A DNA stretch of 56,437 bases, taken from contig CALDIB010000040.1 in the NCBI GenBank assembly GCA_937902125.1, positions 1 to 56,437 on the forward strand. The letters run 5' to 3'. Below the pieces are notes generated by a model. It did not search any database, had not been told where the DNA came from, and saw only the letters and a list, made by a program, of their open reading frames with translations. Below, piece after piece: positions 1 through 7,820 of the stretch (within the stretch, counting starts at the first letter, position 1; the number at the start of each line of letters is the position of its first letter). The DNA comes from an uncultured Treponema sp. GTDB taxonomy: Bacteria > Spirochaetota > Spirochaetia > Treponematales > Treponemataceae. A program made the translations under genes and the position numbers.

Positions 1-87
1 CGCATTGATTTTTCTAATTGTTATGTTTTCTTGATATTTGCCGCTAATAACGACACGCCTTGCCCGGCCTCCTAGACAAAGTTCCAA
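1..87 (-). CDS. possible 5' end of a gene leaving the window (divergent from the MBL gene)
   Basis: A frame without stops runs from a possible TTG start at 87 to the window edge (29 codons, rich in Arg, Ile and Val: ...RRVVISGKYQENITIRK...). A TATATA box at 94-99 would place transcription start on the TTG, but no good -35 is seen. Too short to recognise a family; it may be chance. Confidence 0.2.
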   Translation of the reverse strand, partial: MELCLGGRARRVVISGKYQENITIRKINA

Positions 88-101
88 ATTTTTTATATAA
101 T
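73..101 (+). promoter_or_regulatory. sigma70-type promoter of the MBL-fold gene
   Basis: TAGACA (73-78), 17-bp spacer, TATAAT (96-101). Predicted start near 108 gives an 11-nt leader containing a GAGGAA ribosome binding site (110-115) before the ATG at 119. Confidence 0.7.
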
Positions 102-118
102 GATTTGTCGAGGAATTT

Positions 119-967
119 ATGAAAGTTGTCAAAGTTCAAGGAAAACTTGAACTTAAAAATTCAGGCGGTCTGTCTCTTTTCTTTGTGGGAACCGGCAGCG
201 CTTTTTCAAAAGTGAATTTTCAGAACAACGCCCTTTTTATAAAGGGAAAAAATCATGTCCTCATTGACTGCGGAACCCTTTGCCCCATGGCGATTTCTCA
301 ATTTGGAATCGGCATTGTTGACGTTGACAATTACGTTTTGACCCATTCCCACGCCGACCATATTGGCGGAATGGAAGAGGTGGCCTTTACCGACTACTAC
401 ATAAAGCGAAGGCCGCCGGTGGTGGTGATTGACGACGATTACAAGAAGACCTTGTGGAACGAGTCCTTGCGGGGCGGAATGGGCTACAGCAAAACCCATG
501 ACGGAAAGACCGCCGGCTTTGACGACTACTTTCTTCAGTTGAAGCCAAAAAGCGTCCGCGTGGGAAAGCATTTTTACCAAAACGCCGTAATCGGCGCGAA
601 GGACGGAATTGACTTGACGCTTTTTGACACGCCCCATTCTTTTGCAAGAAACGCGCGGGGAAAAAGGTTTCGCTCAAAGGGAGTTGTGGTTGACAGAAGA
701 ATTCTCTTTACAGGCGACACGCAATTCAGCCAAGAAATGCTTGAAAGGATTTTGGGCGACTTTGACATTGAATGGATTTTCCACGACGCGGGAAATTTTA
801 AGAACGAAGTTCACGCCTGCTACGACGAGCTTAAGACTTTGCCGGCTGACATGAAAAAGAAGATTTACTTGTGCCACTGCGACGAGTTTTTGCTGAAAAA
901 AAATCCCAAGGAAGAAGGCTTCGCCGGTTTTGCCAAAAGGGGTTTTTACTACAATTTTGATTCGTGA
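119..967 (+). CDS. MBL-fold metallo-hydrolase
   Basis: A 282-residue soluble protein of the metallo-beta-lactamase fold. The zinc motif THSHADHIGG is near residue 75-85, followed by TGDTQFS (metal-bridging Asp), a HDAGNF segment and a C-terminal LCHCDEF that can supply the last His ligand. This arrangement resembles the RNase Z/phosphodiesterase-like branch, but the beta-CASP domain of RNase J is absent. Substrate cannot be told from sequence. The start is supported by a GAGGAA Shine-Dalgarno and a good promoter directly upstream. tRNA-Arg follows 7 nt after the stop, so the two may share read-through transcription. Confidence 0.85.
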   Translation: MKVVKVQGKLELKNSGGLSLFFVGTGSAFSKVNFQNNALFIKGKNHVLIDCGTLCPMAISQFGIGIVDVDNYVLTHSHADHIGGMEEVAFTDYYIKRRPPVVVIDDDYKKTLWNESLRGGMGYSKTHDGKTAGFDDYFLQLKPKSVRVGKHFYQNAVIGAKDGIDLTLFDTPHSFARNARGKRFRSKGVVVDRRILFTGDTQFSQEMLERILGDFDIEWIFHDAGNFKNEVHACYDELKTLPADMKKKIYLCHCDEFLLKKNPKEEGFAGFAKRGFYYNFDS

Positions 968-974
968 AATTTTT

Positions 975-1048
975 GGTCCATTAGCTCAACTGGATAGAGC
1001 GGCCGCCTCCTAAGCGGCAGGTTGTGTGTTCGATTCACATATGGGCCA
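975..1048 (+). tRNA. tRNA-Arg (anticodon CCT)
   Basis: Full cloverleaf: acceptor arms 975-981 and 1041-1047 pair over 7 bp with one G-U, discriminator A at 1048. The anticodon stem GCCGC/GCGGC (from 1002) encloses loop CTCCTAA, anticodon CCT at 1009-1011, reading AGG. The T-arm carries TTCGATT. No CCA is encoded. Confidence 0.96.
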
Positions 1049-1050
1049 TA

Positions 1051-1082
1051 AAAAAAGCTGTCCATTTTGGACAGCTTTTTTT
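1051..1082 (+). terminator. rho-independent terminator after tRNA-Arg
   Basis: A stem of AAGCTGTCC against GGACAGCTT around a 5-nt loop, flanked by an A-run and followed by a T-run, starting 3 nt after the tRNA. Confidence 0.92.
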
Positions 1083-1086
1083 ATAA

Positions 1087-1108
1087 CGAGTTTCGCAAGC
1101 GAAACTCG
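1087..1108. repeat. perfect inverted repeat (9-bp stem, 4-nt loop)
   Basis: CGAGTTTCG / CGAAACTCG around CAAG, between the tRNA terminator and the 3' end of the hexosaminidase gene. It has no T-run, so it is not a typical terminator; it may be a small dispersed palindrome. Confidence 0.6.
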
Positions 1109-1178
1109 CAGGCATGAGGGGCGGGACGCAGAAAAAAAACTTGGTGGGGTCCCCGTCAGCGACGCGGCTTGACCGTTC

Positions 1179-3014
1179 CTAGTCAAAAAGCGCTTGGACT
1201 GCCCGCGCGTATCCTATTTGCGTGTAATTGTAAAGCGCCGCCCAAGAAAAGCCTTCTTCCTTTGGAAAAAGTTTTTTGTCGTAAGGAAGGTTCATGCTTA
1301 CGGCGAAGGTTTTTTCCGCCGCGCCCGCCTTTTTTATTTCCTTGGCCAAAGAAGCGGGGAAGGACGCCGGCCAAAGTTTTTTGTTCTGGACCGCGGCGCC
1401 GTTAAGTTGGGTAAAGACTAAAATCATGTCCGCCTTTTTTGCCCTTGACCGGTCAATTTTTCCCGCGGCGCTTTTTCCTTCGTAGGAAATGAATTCCAGA
1501 CTTTGGACGGAGCGGGCCGCGAATGCTTTTTGCAGGACTTCAATTTTGTCTTCGTATGGAATGTAAATCAAAAGTTTTTTTCCTCGGACGGGAAGGGGAT
1601 TTTTTTTGTTGGTGAAAGTTGAGCGGCTTGCCAGCGTTTGAATCTCGTTTGAAAGAAGGGCGGCCTCCCGCTTTTTTTGCTTTTCCATTGGAACGCTTTT
1701 TTGCTCCAAAGAAATTATTTTTCCGTCCTGAATTTTTATGAGGCCGGCCCTTTCCTTTAACTCCAAAACTCTGGCGGCGGCTTGGTCAAGCGCCTTTTTT
1801 TCAAGACGGCCGTCCGAGGCCATTTCTTCAAGGGCTTTAAAAAAATCTTCCAAAAATTCCAAGTCTTTTTTTGTGTGGACGTTGATTGGGTTTATAATCA
1901 AGTCGCAGCCCGCGTTTACGGCCAGCGCGAAACTTTCTTCCGGCGACCAGTTGTCGCAAATGGCCTTCATGTCCATGGCGTCGCTGATAATCGCCCCCTT
2001 GTATCCCAAGGAGCCGCGAAGAATTTTTGTGAGTATTTTTTTTGAAAGGGTGGCGGGCGCGATAATTTCTTTTCCGGTTTTTTCGGAAGGAATTTTTGTC
2101 TTGTCCAATTTTGGGCATTGAATGTGCGCCGTCATTATCAAAGGAATTCCGTCTTGAATGTTGGCCTTGAACGGAATGGCTTCGTTTTTCTTCCATTTTG
2201 ACATCGCGGAATTTATGGACGGAAGCGCCAAGTGGGAGTCTTGGGCCGTGTCGCCGTGGCCGGGAAAATGCTTGGCGCAAGAAAGAACGCCGGCGCTTAA
2301 AAGGCCTTTTGAAAAGGCGCGGGAAAAATCCGCCGCCTTGTCCTTGTCGCTAGAAAAACTGCGGATTCCAATCACGGGGTTTTGGGGATTTGAGGCTATG
2401 TCGCAAACAGGCGCCAAGTCCACGTTTATTCCGTAGTCAAGCAAAAGCTCGCCGTTGGCTTTTCCGCACAAAAAGGCGTTTTCCGCGTTTCCGGTTTGTC
2501 CGATGGCCATGGCGCTGGGAGTGGAAAAATCGTAGGCTCGCAAAACGTTTCCGCCCTCTTGGTCGGCGAAAAACAAGAGGGGAGAATTGTTTCCGTCCAA
2601 GGCAGCCTTGTTAAGGTCTTGAATGAATTTTTTTGCCGCTTGAGGGTCTGTCATGTTTTCGCCAAAAAGAATGACAGAGCCTATGTTGTAGTCTTTGACG
2701 GTTTTGTAAATGGAGGAATTGATTGTGTTTTGCGCTTGAAAAATTTCAGGGGACTGGGCGGCCAAAGCCGGCTCGTAAATTTCTTGGCGGGTGGCCGCGT
2801 CCGTCCAAAAGCGAAAATTCATGACGCAAAGGCTTCCGATTTTTTGTCGAAGAGTCATCTTTTGGACGCATTCTTTTATGGCGGCCTTCGCGCGCCTGTC
2901 CACAATCGTCCGGCTGTCCGCAATCGCGCTCGCGGCGCTTTGCCCGTTTTGCGCGGCTAAATTTATCGGCAGAGCCAACGCCAGCGACAGCGCGGCTGCA
3001 AGAAATTTTTTCAT
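1179..3014 (-). CDS. secreted glycoside hydrolase family 3 beta-N-acetylhexosaminidase (NagZ-like)
   Basis: A 611-residue protein with a Sec signal peptide (MKKFLAAALSLALALPINLAA). The GH3 N-terminal barrel covers roughly residues 45-415. It has the NagZ-type loop KHFPGHGDTAQDSH, whose His/Asp dyad is the general acid/base of beta-N-acetylglucosaminidases, and the nucleophile motif SDAMDMKAI. An extra C-terminal domain (about 430-611) is longer than in cytoplasmic NagZ. Likely role: removing GlcNAc from muropeptides or chitin-type glycans outside the cytoplasm. A TATAAT box at 3026-3031 places transcription about 5 nt before the ATG and no Shine-Dalgarno is seen, so the mRNA leader is very short. 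Confidence 0.9.
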   Translation of the reverse strand: MKKFLAAALSLALALPINLAAQNGQSAASAIADSRTIVDRRAKAAIKECVQKMTLRQKIGSLCVMNFRFWTDAATRQEIYEPALAAQSPEIFQAQNTINSSIYKTVKDYNIGSVILFGENMTDPQAAKKFIQDLNKAALDGNNSPLLFFADQEGGNVLRAYDFSTPSAMAIGQTGNAENAFLCGKANGELLLDYGINVDLAPVCDIASNPQNPVIGIRSFSSDKDKAADFSRAFSKGLLSAGVLSCAKHFPGHGDTAQDSHLALPSINSAMSKWKKNEAIPFKANIQDGIPLIMTAHIQCPKLDKTKIPSEKTGKEIIAPATLSKKILTKILRGSLGYKGAIISDAMDMKAICDNWSPEESFALAVNAGCDLIINPINVHTKKDLEFLEDFFKALEEMASDGRLEKKALDQAAARVLELKERAGLIKIQDGKIISLEQKSVPMEKQKKREAALLSNEIQTLASRSTFTNKKNPLPVRGKKLLIYIPYEDKIEVLQKAFAARSVQSLEFISYEGKSAAGKIDRSRAKKADMILVFTQLNGAAVQNKKLWPASFPASLAKEIKKAGAAEKTFAVSMNLPYDKKLFPKEEGFSWAALYNYTQIGYARAVQALFD

Positions 3015-3025
3015 CTTAACTATGG

Positions 3026-3054
3026 ATTATAGCGATGATAAAAACAAATGTATA
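3026..3054 (-). promoter_or_regulatory. promoter of the GH3 gene, very short leader
   Basis: On the minus strand: TATACA (3054-3049), 17-bp spacer, TATAAT (3031-3026). Predicted start is near 3019, about 5 nt before the ATG. Confidence 0.6.
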
Positions 3055-3192
3055 GTTTAAAACGAGCGAAGACACGTAAATTCATTGCGAATTTTCAATA
3101 GTTCAGATAAATTTTTTAAAAAAATTTCTATGATATATGCAAGGGAATCGCAAAGTCGCGGTTCCCAATTTTTTTTTAGGAGGAGAACAATT

Positions 3193-4041
3193 ATGGAAAA
3201 TTCAATTTATCGTCCCAAAAGCGTGGACCAACTTACATTCACAGACAACGGAATGTTCCAAGCTGTGCTTCACGAACCAAGCGTTTGCGCGGAACTTGTG
3301 GCCCGCCTTTTGGGGGTTAAAGTCAAAAAAGTGGAATATCCTGAACTGGAGAAAACCATAGCGCCCTACTACATCAGCAAAGGCGTGCGGCTGGATGTGT
3401 ATCTAAAGGATGAAGACAAAATAATTGATGTGGAACTGCAATCCCAGCCGCAGGAGGCGCTTGGAAAGCGAACACGCTACTACCAAAGCATGATTGACTG
3501 CGACGCCCTTATGAAAGGCGACGACTATGCCAAGCTTAAGAAAAGCTACATCCTTTTCATCTGCAAACATGATCCGTTCAAGAACGCGGGCGGGCAAAAT
3601 TTCGCGCTTTCGCGCTACACTTTTCGCAATGTTTGCGACGAAAACAAATGCGTCAATTTGGATGACAAAACATTAAAAGTGATATACAATGCAACTGCAT
3701 ACGAAAAGGAACGCGACGAAAAAGTCCGCGCCTTCCTTAAATTTGTATGCACCAACGATCCTGGCGAAGACGAATACTCAAACAGTCTTTTTGCCACTGT
3801 CGAGAAGCTAAAGGTAAACGAAAAATTTCGATTGGAGTATGCCGCGATGAACATTCATGACATGGATTTGATAAGGGAATCAAAAAAAGAAGGCCGCCAA
3901 GAGAAAGCCGTGGAAGCCGCGCGAAGTTTTTACGCCAACGGCGTTTCCATTGACATAATCGCCAAATCCTTAGATATGACCGTGGAACAAGTAAAGGAAA
4001 TCGTCAGCGGCGAGTCCGAGGCCCAAATGCAAACAAACTGA
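3193..4041 (+). CDS. Rpn-type PD-(D/E)XK nuclease family putative transposase
   Basis: A 282-residue protein of the Rpn/YhgA-like family, nucleases linked to RecA-independent recombination. The N-terminus (FTDNGMFQAVLHEP) and the nuclease core GVRLDVYLKDED followed by DVELQ give the D...ExQ active-site pattern; YYQSMID follows as in family members. The C-terminal third is helical with EGRQEKAVEAARSFY, then an HTH-like end (IDIIAKSLDMTVEQVKEIV). The start is set by a strong AGGAGGAG site (3178-3185); an upstream in-frame extension to 3085 lacks a ribosome binding site. A possible promoter is TTGCGA (3085-3090), 17 bp, TAAATT. No inverted repeats flank it. Confidence 0.85.
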   Translation: MENSIYRPKSVDQLTFTDNGMFQAVLHEPSVCAELVARLLGVKVKKVEYPELEKTIAPYYISKGVRLDVYLKDEDKIIDVELQSQPQEALGKRTRYYQSMIDCDALMKGDDYAKLKKSYILFICKHDPFKNAGGQNFALSRYTFRNVCDENKCVNLDDKTLKVIYNATAYEKERDEKVRAFLKFVCTNDPGEDEYSNSLFATVEKLKVNEKFRLEYAAMNIHDMDLIRESKKEGRQEKAVEAARSFYANGVSIDIIAKSLDMTVEQVKEIVSGESEAQMQTN

Positions 4042-4119
4042 CGGCTCCACCAAAAAAAATCCCGGAACCGCGGACGGCCCCGGGTAAAACTGTCTCCGAT
4101 GTTTAGAAGTTAGAAAGCG

Positions 4120-6447
4120 CTAGTTGAAGACGCGCACGCCGCAAGCTCGGAATTCAGATGTTTTGGCAGTTCCACCTGACCACGTTGGCGACGTATCTGG
4201 AGTTACTACCATTATTGCTTTTTGTTGAGATGCATCTGGAAATTTTGACGGGTCAAAGCAACTTGAAGACCAGAACCATTGGTTGTTGCCAATCTTTGAT
4301 GTTATTCCAAGCGCGTCAAAAGAATTGTTTACGCTTTCTAGATTTGTGAACAGTGTCTTTAATTCGTTTTCGGCGGGAAGATACCAGTTGTCATCGTTGA
4401 AAATGCCCTTTCTGTTTTCCACTTCCGCAAACCAGAAGGCAGGGTATGCGCCTGCGCTCCAGACAACCATGTGCGGGTGCGCGTTGCTTTTGTTTACGGC
4501 TCCGTCGTCTGTATTTACTGTATATTCATTTGTGTTGTAAAGGCCTGCGTCGTCAGAACACCACTTTTTGTCTTCTCCAATTTTTACGCCCACGCCTTTT
4601 TTATTTGCGGCGTCAAAAATAATTGCGACGGCGGCGCTTTTTTGGGAGGCGGTCATTTTATCCCTGTCGGCATAGCGCACTACAAGGCCGTTGTCCAGCA
4701 CGATGTCGCCTAATTCTTTTGCTTCTGTCGCCGCGACTGTGGGCCCGGTAAAGAATGTCGCGCTGACCGTCACGTTTTGCGCCGGCATCGTGAAGCTTCT
4801 TGTAAGGCCGCTTCCGCCCAAATTGCTCACTCCGGTCACGCTAATTGAATCGGCCGTGTAGTCGTAATAGTTGGCCGCGGCGATTTCAAGGGTCACCGTC
4901 TGGCCGTAAGTTGCGCTTGTGATGGCCTGGCCGCTTGAGTTTTTGGCTGTGACAGTTCCGTTTGCAATTCCGCTTGTGGTGATTGAATAATTAATCAAAG
5001 TGAACGTCGCGCTTACAGTGACGTTACCTGCCGGCATCGAGAATGTTCTTGCGCTGCCATTGGTAATTCCGCTTCCTGACAGAGTAATGGCGCTTGAAGC
5101 AGTTGATGCAGAAATTGAGCCGAGTTCATAGCCAGTGTCAGGTTTAATTGTAAGGATTACAGGTGTGTTATAAGCGGCGCTTGTAGCATTTGAAGTTGAA
5201 CTTGTATCAACTGTAACACTTCCGTGTGACATTGTCTGCTTTGTAATTGAATATGATATTTGTGTAAAAGTCGCGCTCACAGAGACATTTTCCGCCGGCA
5301 TAGTGAAGGTTCTTGTAAGGCCGTCGCCGCTTGTCGTTACCGCTTCGCCGCTTGCCTTTGTTACGGCAATGCTTGAAAGTTGGTAGCCAGTCGCGGGGCT
5401 TGCGGTAAGAGTTACTGTCGCGTTCGCTTCTGCTGTGCTTGCATTTGTTGAATTTACGCTTGCGGTAACCGTTCCGTTTGAAATGCCGGAGGTGGAAATG
5501 TCGTATTCCGGCACGGCGGTCTGCGCGGTCCAGCCAGAGGGAATGCCGCTGTTGCCTGTAGGCCAATCCACGCCGTTGGCTTTTACGAAGGTTCCATCGC
5601 TCGCCACGTTCTTCGTCCAATTGCTGGTATTGTCGGTGGTAATTCCGCTTTCAGCAAGACATTTTATATAGTTCAAGCTTGTGCAAGCCATAAACATACT
5701 ATAGTAACATTCCTCTTTCAGTTCCTTGGCGGGAAGCTCTGGCGCGTTTTGCAATTTGTAGCAGGCCATAAACATTCCGGTGTAACATTGGCTGGCCAGT
5801 GTTGTCGCGGGAAGCGCTGGCGCCCTTTCCAATTCCCCGCATTCATAAAACATGCTTTCATAGCATGATTCTGTAAGCGTTGTCGCAGGCAACTGCAAAG
5901 TTATTTTGGCATGGCTCCTTATTTTATTCTTTTGGTGGCCTATAAATTCTGGAGTGTGATAGTCCGTGAATAAGTTGGCAAAAGCGGAGCTTTCCTTGAC
6001 AACGGTTAAATTTTCAAAATCAGTCGAGCTTTCAAGGCTCATTACATTTCCATAAACATAGCAAGATTTTCTGCTGACAATAGTGAAATATTTGCCCGCC
6101 ACGCTATCGTTCTCAGAACCGTCCGCATACAGGGCAACCTTATCGCCAGCCGCAACTTCTATATACGCAACATCTCTGTTTGTGCCAAGATTTGTGGTTG
6201 TTACAGTCTCAAATTCTCCGCCGTTCTTTTTATACTTGAACGTGGACCAAGGATTTGTAAAAACAAACTTTCCGTCTTCAATCGCCTCAAGCGTGAGCGG
6301 AATTTCCAGCTCTGTCGGAGCGGGCGTTCCGTTCAACAAACCTAAAAGGGCTGCGTTGTTGCTGTCGCTGGCGTTGGAACAGCCGGCGGCGGCGAACAAG
6401 AATCCAAGAGCCGCGATGATTGCGGCCAAGCCTAAAAACTTTTTCAT
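4120..6447 (-). CDS. large modular surface lipoprotein (BspA-like repeats, InlB-like B-repeats, DUF1566-like end)
   Basis: A 775-residue lipoprotein: signal peptide with lipobox FAAAGC, Cys near residue 23. Three CY..MF..C..L..AP.LPA units of about 23 residues lie around residues 185-265 (BspA-like). Next come three B-repeat modules of about 70-80 residues, each ending N(V)(S/T)VSATF (about 315-565). The C-terminal domain (about 580-775) carries WYLPAENELKTLF and WFWSSS, typical of DUF1566/Lcl-type surface domains. Likely displayed on the cell surface in adhesion or glycan contact; ligand unknown. GGGAG lies 8 nt upstream of the ATG. Transcribed divergently from the regulator gene across a direct-repeat array, so it is a likely target of that regulator. 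Confidence 0.8.
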   Translation of the reverse strand: MKKFLGLAAIIAALGFLFAAAGCSNASDSNNAALLGLLNGTPAPTELEIPLTLEAIEDGKFVFTNPWSTFKYKKNGGEFETVTTTNLGTNRDVAYIEVAAGDKVALYADGSENDSVAGKYFTIVSRKSCYVYGNVMSLESSTDFENLTVVKESSAFANLFTDYHTPEFIGHQKNKIRSHAKITLQLPATTLTESCYESMFYECGELERAPALPATTLASQCYTGMFMACYKLQNAPELPAKELKEECYYSMFMACTSLNYIKCLAESGITTDNTSNWTKNVASDGTFVKANGVDWPTGNSGIPSGWTAQTAVPEYDISTSGISNGTVTASVNSTNASTAEANATVTLTASPATGYQLSSIAVTKASGEAVTTSGDGLTRTFTMPAENVSVSATFTQISYSITKQTMSHGSVTVDTSSTSNATSAAYNTPVILTIKPDTGYELGSISASTASSAITLSGSGITNGSARTFSMPAGNVTVSATFTLINYSITTSGIANGTVTAKNSSGQAITSATYGQTVTLEIAAANYYDYTADSISVTGVSNLGGSGLTRSFTMPAQNVTVSATFFTGPTVAATEAKELGDIVLDNGLVVRYADRDKMTASQKSAAVAIIFDAANKKGVGVKIGEDKKWCSDDAGLYNTNEYTVNTDDGAVNKSNAHPHMVVWSAGAYPAFWFAEVENRKGIFNDDNWYLPAENELKTLFTNLESVNNSFDALGITSKIGNNQWFWSSSCFDPSKFPDASQQKAIMVVTPDTSPTWSGGTAKTSEFRACGVRVFN

Positions 6448-6502
6448 CTTTCTTCTCCCAAAGAATAAATTTTTTTCGGCTTTTCCCCAGCCGGTTGTCG
6501 TT

Positions 6503-6508
6503 ATTTTA
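6503..6508 (-). promoter_or_regulatory. possible -10 box of the large lipoprotein gene
   Basis: TAAAAT on the minus strand, predicted start near 6496. The -35 position falls on repeat 1 of the direct-repeat array and matches consensus poorly, as expected of an activator-dependent promoter. Inference only. Confidence 0.4.
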
Positions 6509-6522
6509 GAATTCCGACCGCA

Positions 6523-6602
6523 ACAAATCAGCGCAAAAAAAGGCCTAAAACAGCGACAAATCAGTACAAATTTTCAAAAAAACAGCGACAAATCAGCGCA
6601 AA
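6523..6602. repeat. array of three direct repeats, 33/32-bp periodicity (candidate operator)
   Basis: Three copies of ACAAATCAGCGCAAA begin at 6523, 6556 and 6588 (the middle copy reads GT for GC). Copies 2 and 3 share a longer core, CAGCGACAAATCAG. Start-to-start distances of 33 and 32 bp are three helical turns, so all copies face the same side of the DNA. They lie between the divergent lipoprotein and regulator genes; copy 1 covers the predicted -35 region of the lipoprotein promoter. Confidence 0.75.
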
Positions 6603-6656
6603 GTCCAAAAACTCCAAAGATTGACGTTTCCACTGGCAAAAACGCGCGAAGCGCGC

Positions 6657-6662
6657 TATAAT
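6657..6662 (+). promoter_or_regulatory. -10 box of the membrane regulator gene
   Basis: Consensus TATAAT with no convincing -35 at 17 bp (TGGCAA). Predicted start near 6669, 13 nt before the ATG at 6682, which argues against the upstream ATG at 6661. Confidence 0.5.
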
Positions 6663-6681
6663 GTTAATTAGGAAAAAAGTT

Positions 6682-7714
6682 ATGGACAAGCTAAAGGAAC
6701 TTTACAATAAATACTATTACATTTCGTCGTTGGACCAGGCGGACTCGGCGGAATCAAACCGTCTTCTTAATTTATATTGGAGCGGCATTTGTTTTTTTGT
6801 CATGCTCGCGTTTCTTGTCCTTGAGCTTGTCTTTAAGAGTGAATACTATCATGAGCACAGACTGCAAATCTTATATATGGCGGGCGCTTGCCTTTCAATA
6901 TCGCTTTCTTTTGTCCTATCCATCGCGACAAAAAATGTTTCCCGCGAAAAAGCCTACATTCTAAAGACGCTTCCGTTTTACGTGATTTACTGCTGGTGCG
7001 GAACCACTTGCCCAATCATACTTTTTTACAACCAAGCGAACCATTACAATGGATTGATAGTTTTTCTTTGCGCGACAAACATCGTTTTGTGCATATTCAC
7101 CGCGTCGCTGCCTCTTCTTGCCGTCGTTTTCGCGTCATGCGCCGCAATGCTTCCAGGCGTCGTCCGTTTTTTTTGGAGCGTACGGAACCTTTAACTACGC
7201 GGTCGCGGTTCTGATTATTTTCGCCCTTTTCTTTATCAACAGATACAGGCTAAAGCAGCGTCTCGCGCTTGTCAAAAAACAAAGGAGCGTTCTTGAAGCT
7301 AAGACATTCGGCAACTTCACCATTTTGCACGAAGGAAAGGCCATAAAATTTTCCCGCTCCAAGACAACGGAACTTGTGGCCTACCTTATTTGCAAGAACG
7401 GATCTTCGGTCAACACAAGGGAACTGCTTTGCGCGCTTTATGGGGAACGCGCCGACTCCGCGCGCTACGGCTCCAGCCTCCGCAGCCTTGTTTCCGACGC
7501 AAAAAAAACGTTTTCCGACTTGGAAATCCAAAACTTCTTCTCCGCAGAATACAACAACTTCCGCATAAACCCCGAGGCCGTCAAGTGCGACTACTACGAC
7601 TTTTTGTCCGGCGACCCGGCCGCCAAAAAGCTCTACGCCGGCCAGTTCATGAGCCAGTACAGCTGGGCCGAAGACACCGCCGCCTTCTTGTCGCAAAAGG
7701 CCCTGTCAAAATAG
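6682..7714 (+). pseudogene. membrane-anchored SARP-like transcription regulator, frameshifted in a T8 run
   Basis: The first part (6682 to stop at 7194) encodes at least four hydrophobic helices. The continuation in the next frame (open from 7118) gives one more helix (NYAVAVLIIFALFFI), a basic linker and a C-terminal winged-helix domain (LEAKTFGNFTILHEGKAIKF...SRSKTTELVAYLICKNG...NTRELL) of the SARP/OmpR-like type. Removing one T from the T8 run at 7167-7174 fuses the frames into a 343-residue protein, so this is either a real one-base frameshift, a slippage site or a sequencing error. Start 6682 is preferred: AGG lies 9 nt upstream. A multi-helix membrane part ahead of the DNA-binding domain suggests a one-component membrane sensor-regulator. 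Confidence 0.7.
7167..7174 (+). other. T8 homopolymer at the frameshift
   Basis: Eight consecutive T bases exactly where the two halves of the regulator change frame. With seven T the reading frame is continuous from 6682 to 7714. Confidence 0.8.
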
Positions 7715-7728
7715 CGGGCCGCCCTGTC

Positions 7729-7751
7729 ATTGCCGGGCTTGACCCGGCAAT
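7729..7751. repeat. perfect hairpin downstream of the regulator
   Basis: ATTGCCGGG / CCCGGCAAT around CTTGA, 9-bp stem and 5-nt loop, followed by CTTTCG rather than a T-run. It may stop or stabilise the regulator mRNA, or be a REP-like dispersed palindrome. Confidence 0.6.
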
Positions 7752-7778
7752 CTTTCGCAAGCGCATGGCGAGCGACAG

Positions 7779-7807
7779 TTGAAAAATCGCGGCTTTTATT
7801 GTATACT
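7779..7807 (+). promoter_or_regulatory. promoter of the FliG-like gene, 7-nt leader
   Basis: TTGAAA (7779-7784), 17-bp spacer, TATACT (7802-7807); predicted start 7814, with the ATG at 7821. The in-frame TTG at 7779 is part of the -35 box and cannot be the start codon. Confidence 0.75.
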
Positions 7808-7820
7808 TAAATTCTTCATT

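Noticed and set aside
1087..1108. Second terminator after tRNA-Arg
   Set aside because: The stem is perfect but has no following T-run, and a complete terminator already precedes it.
6523..6602. Short regular repeats as a CRISPR array
   Set aside because: Only three 15-bp copies, 17-18-bp gaps, no cas genes; the layout fits an operator better.
7118..7714. Second half of the regulator as an independent gene starting at 7118
   Set aside because: No ribosome binding site; its first 18 residues overlap the other frame and look non-coding. One-base correction joins it to the upstream half.
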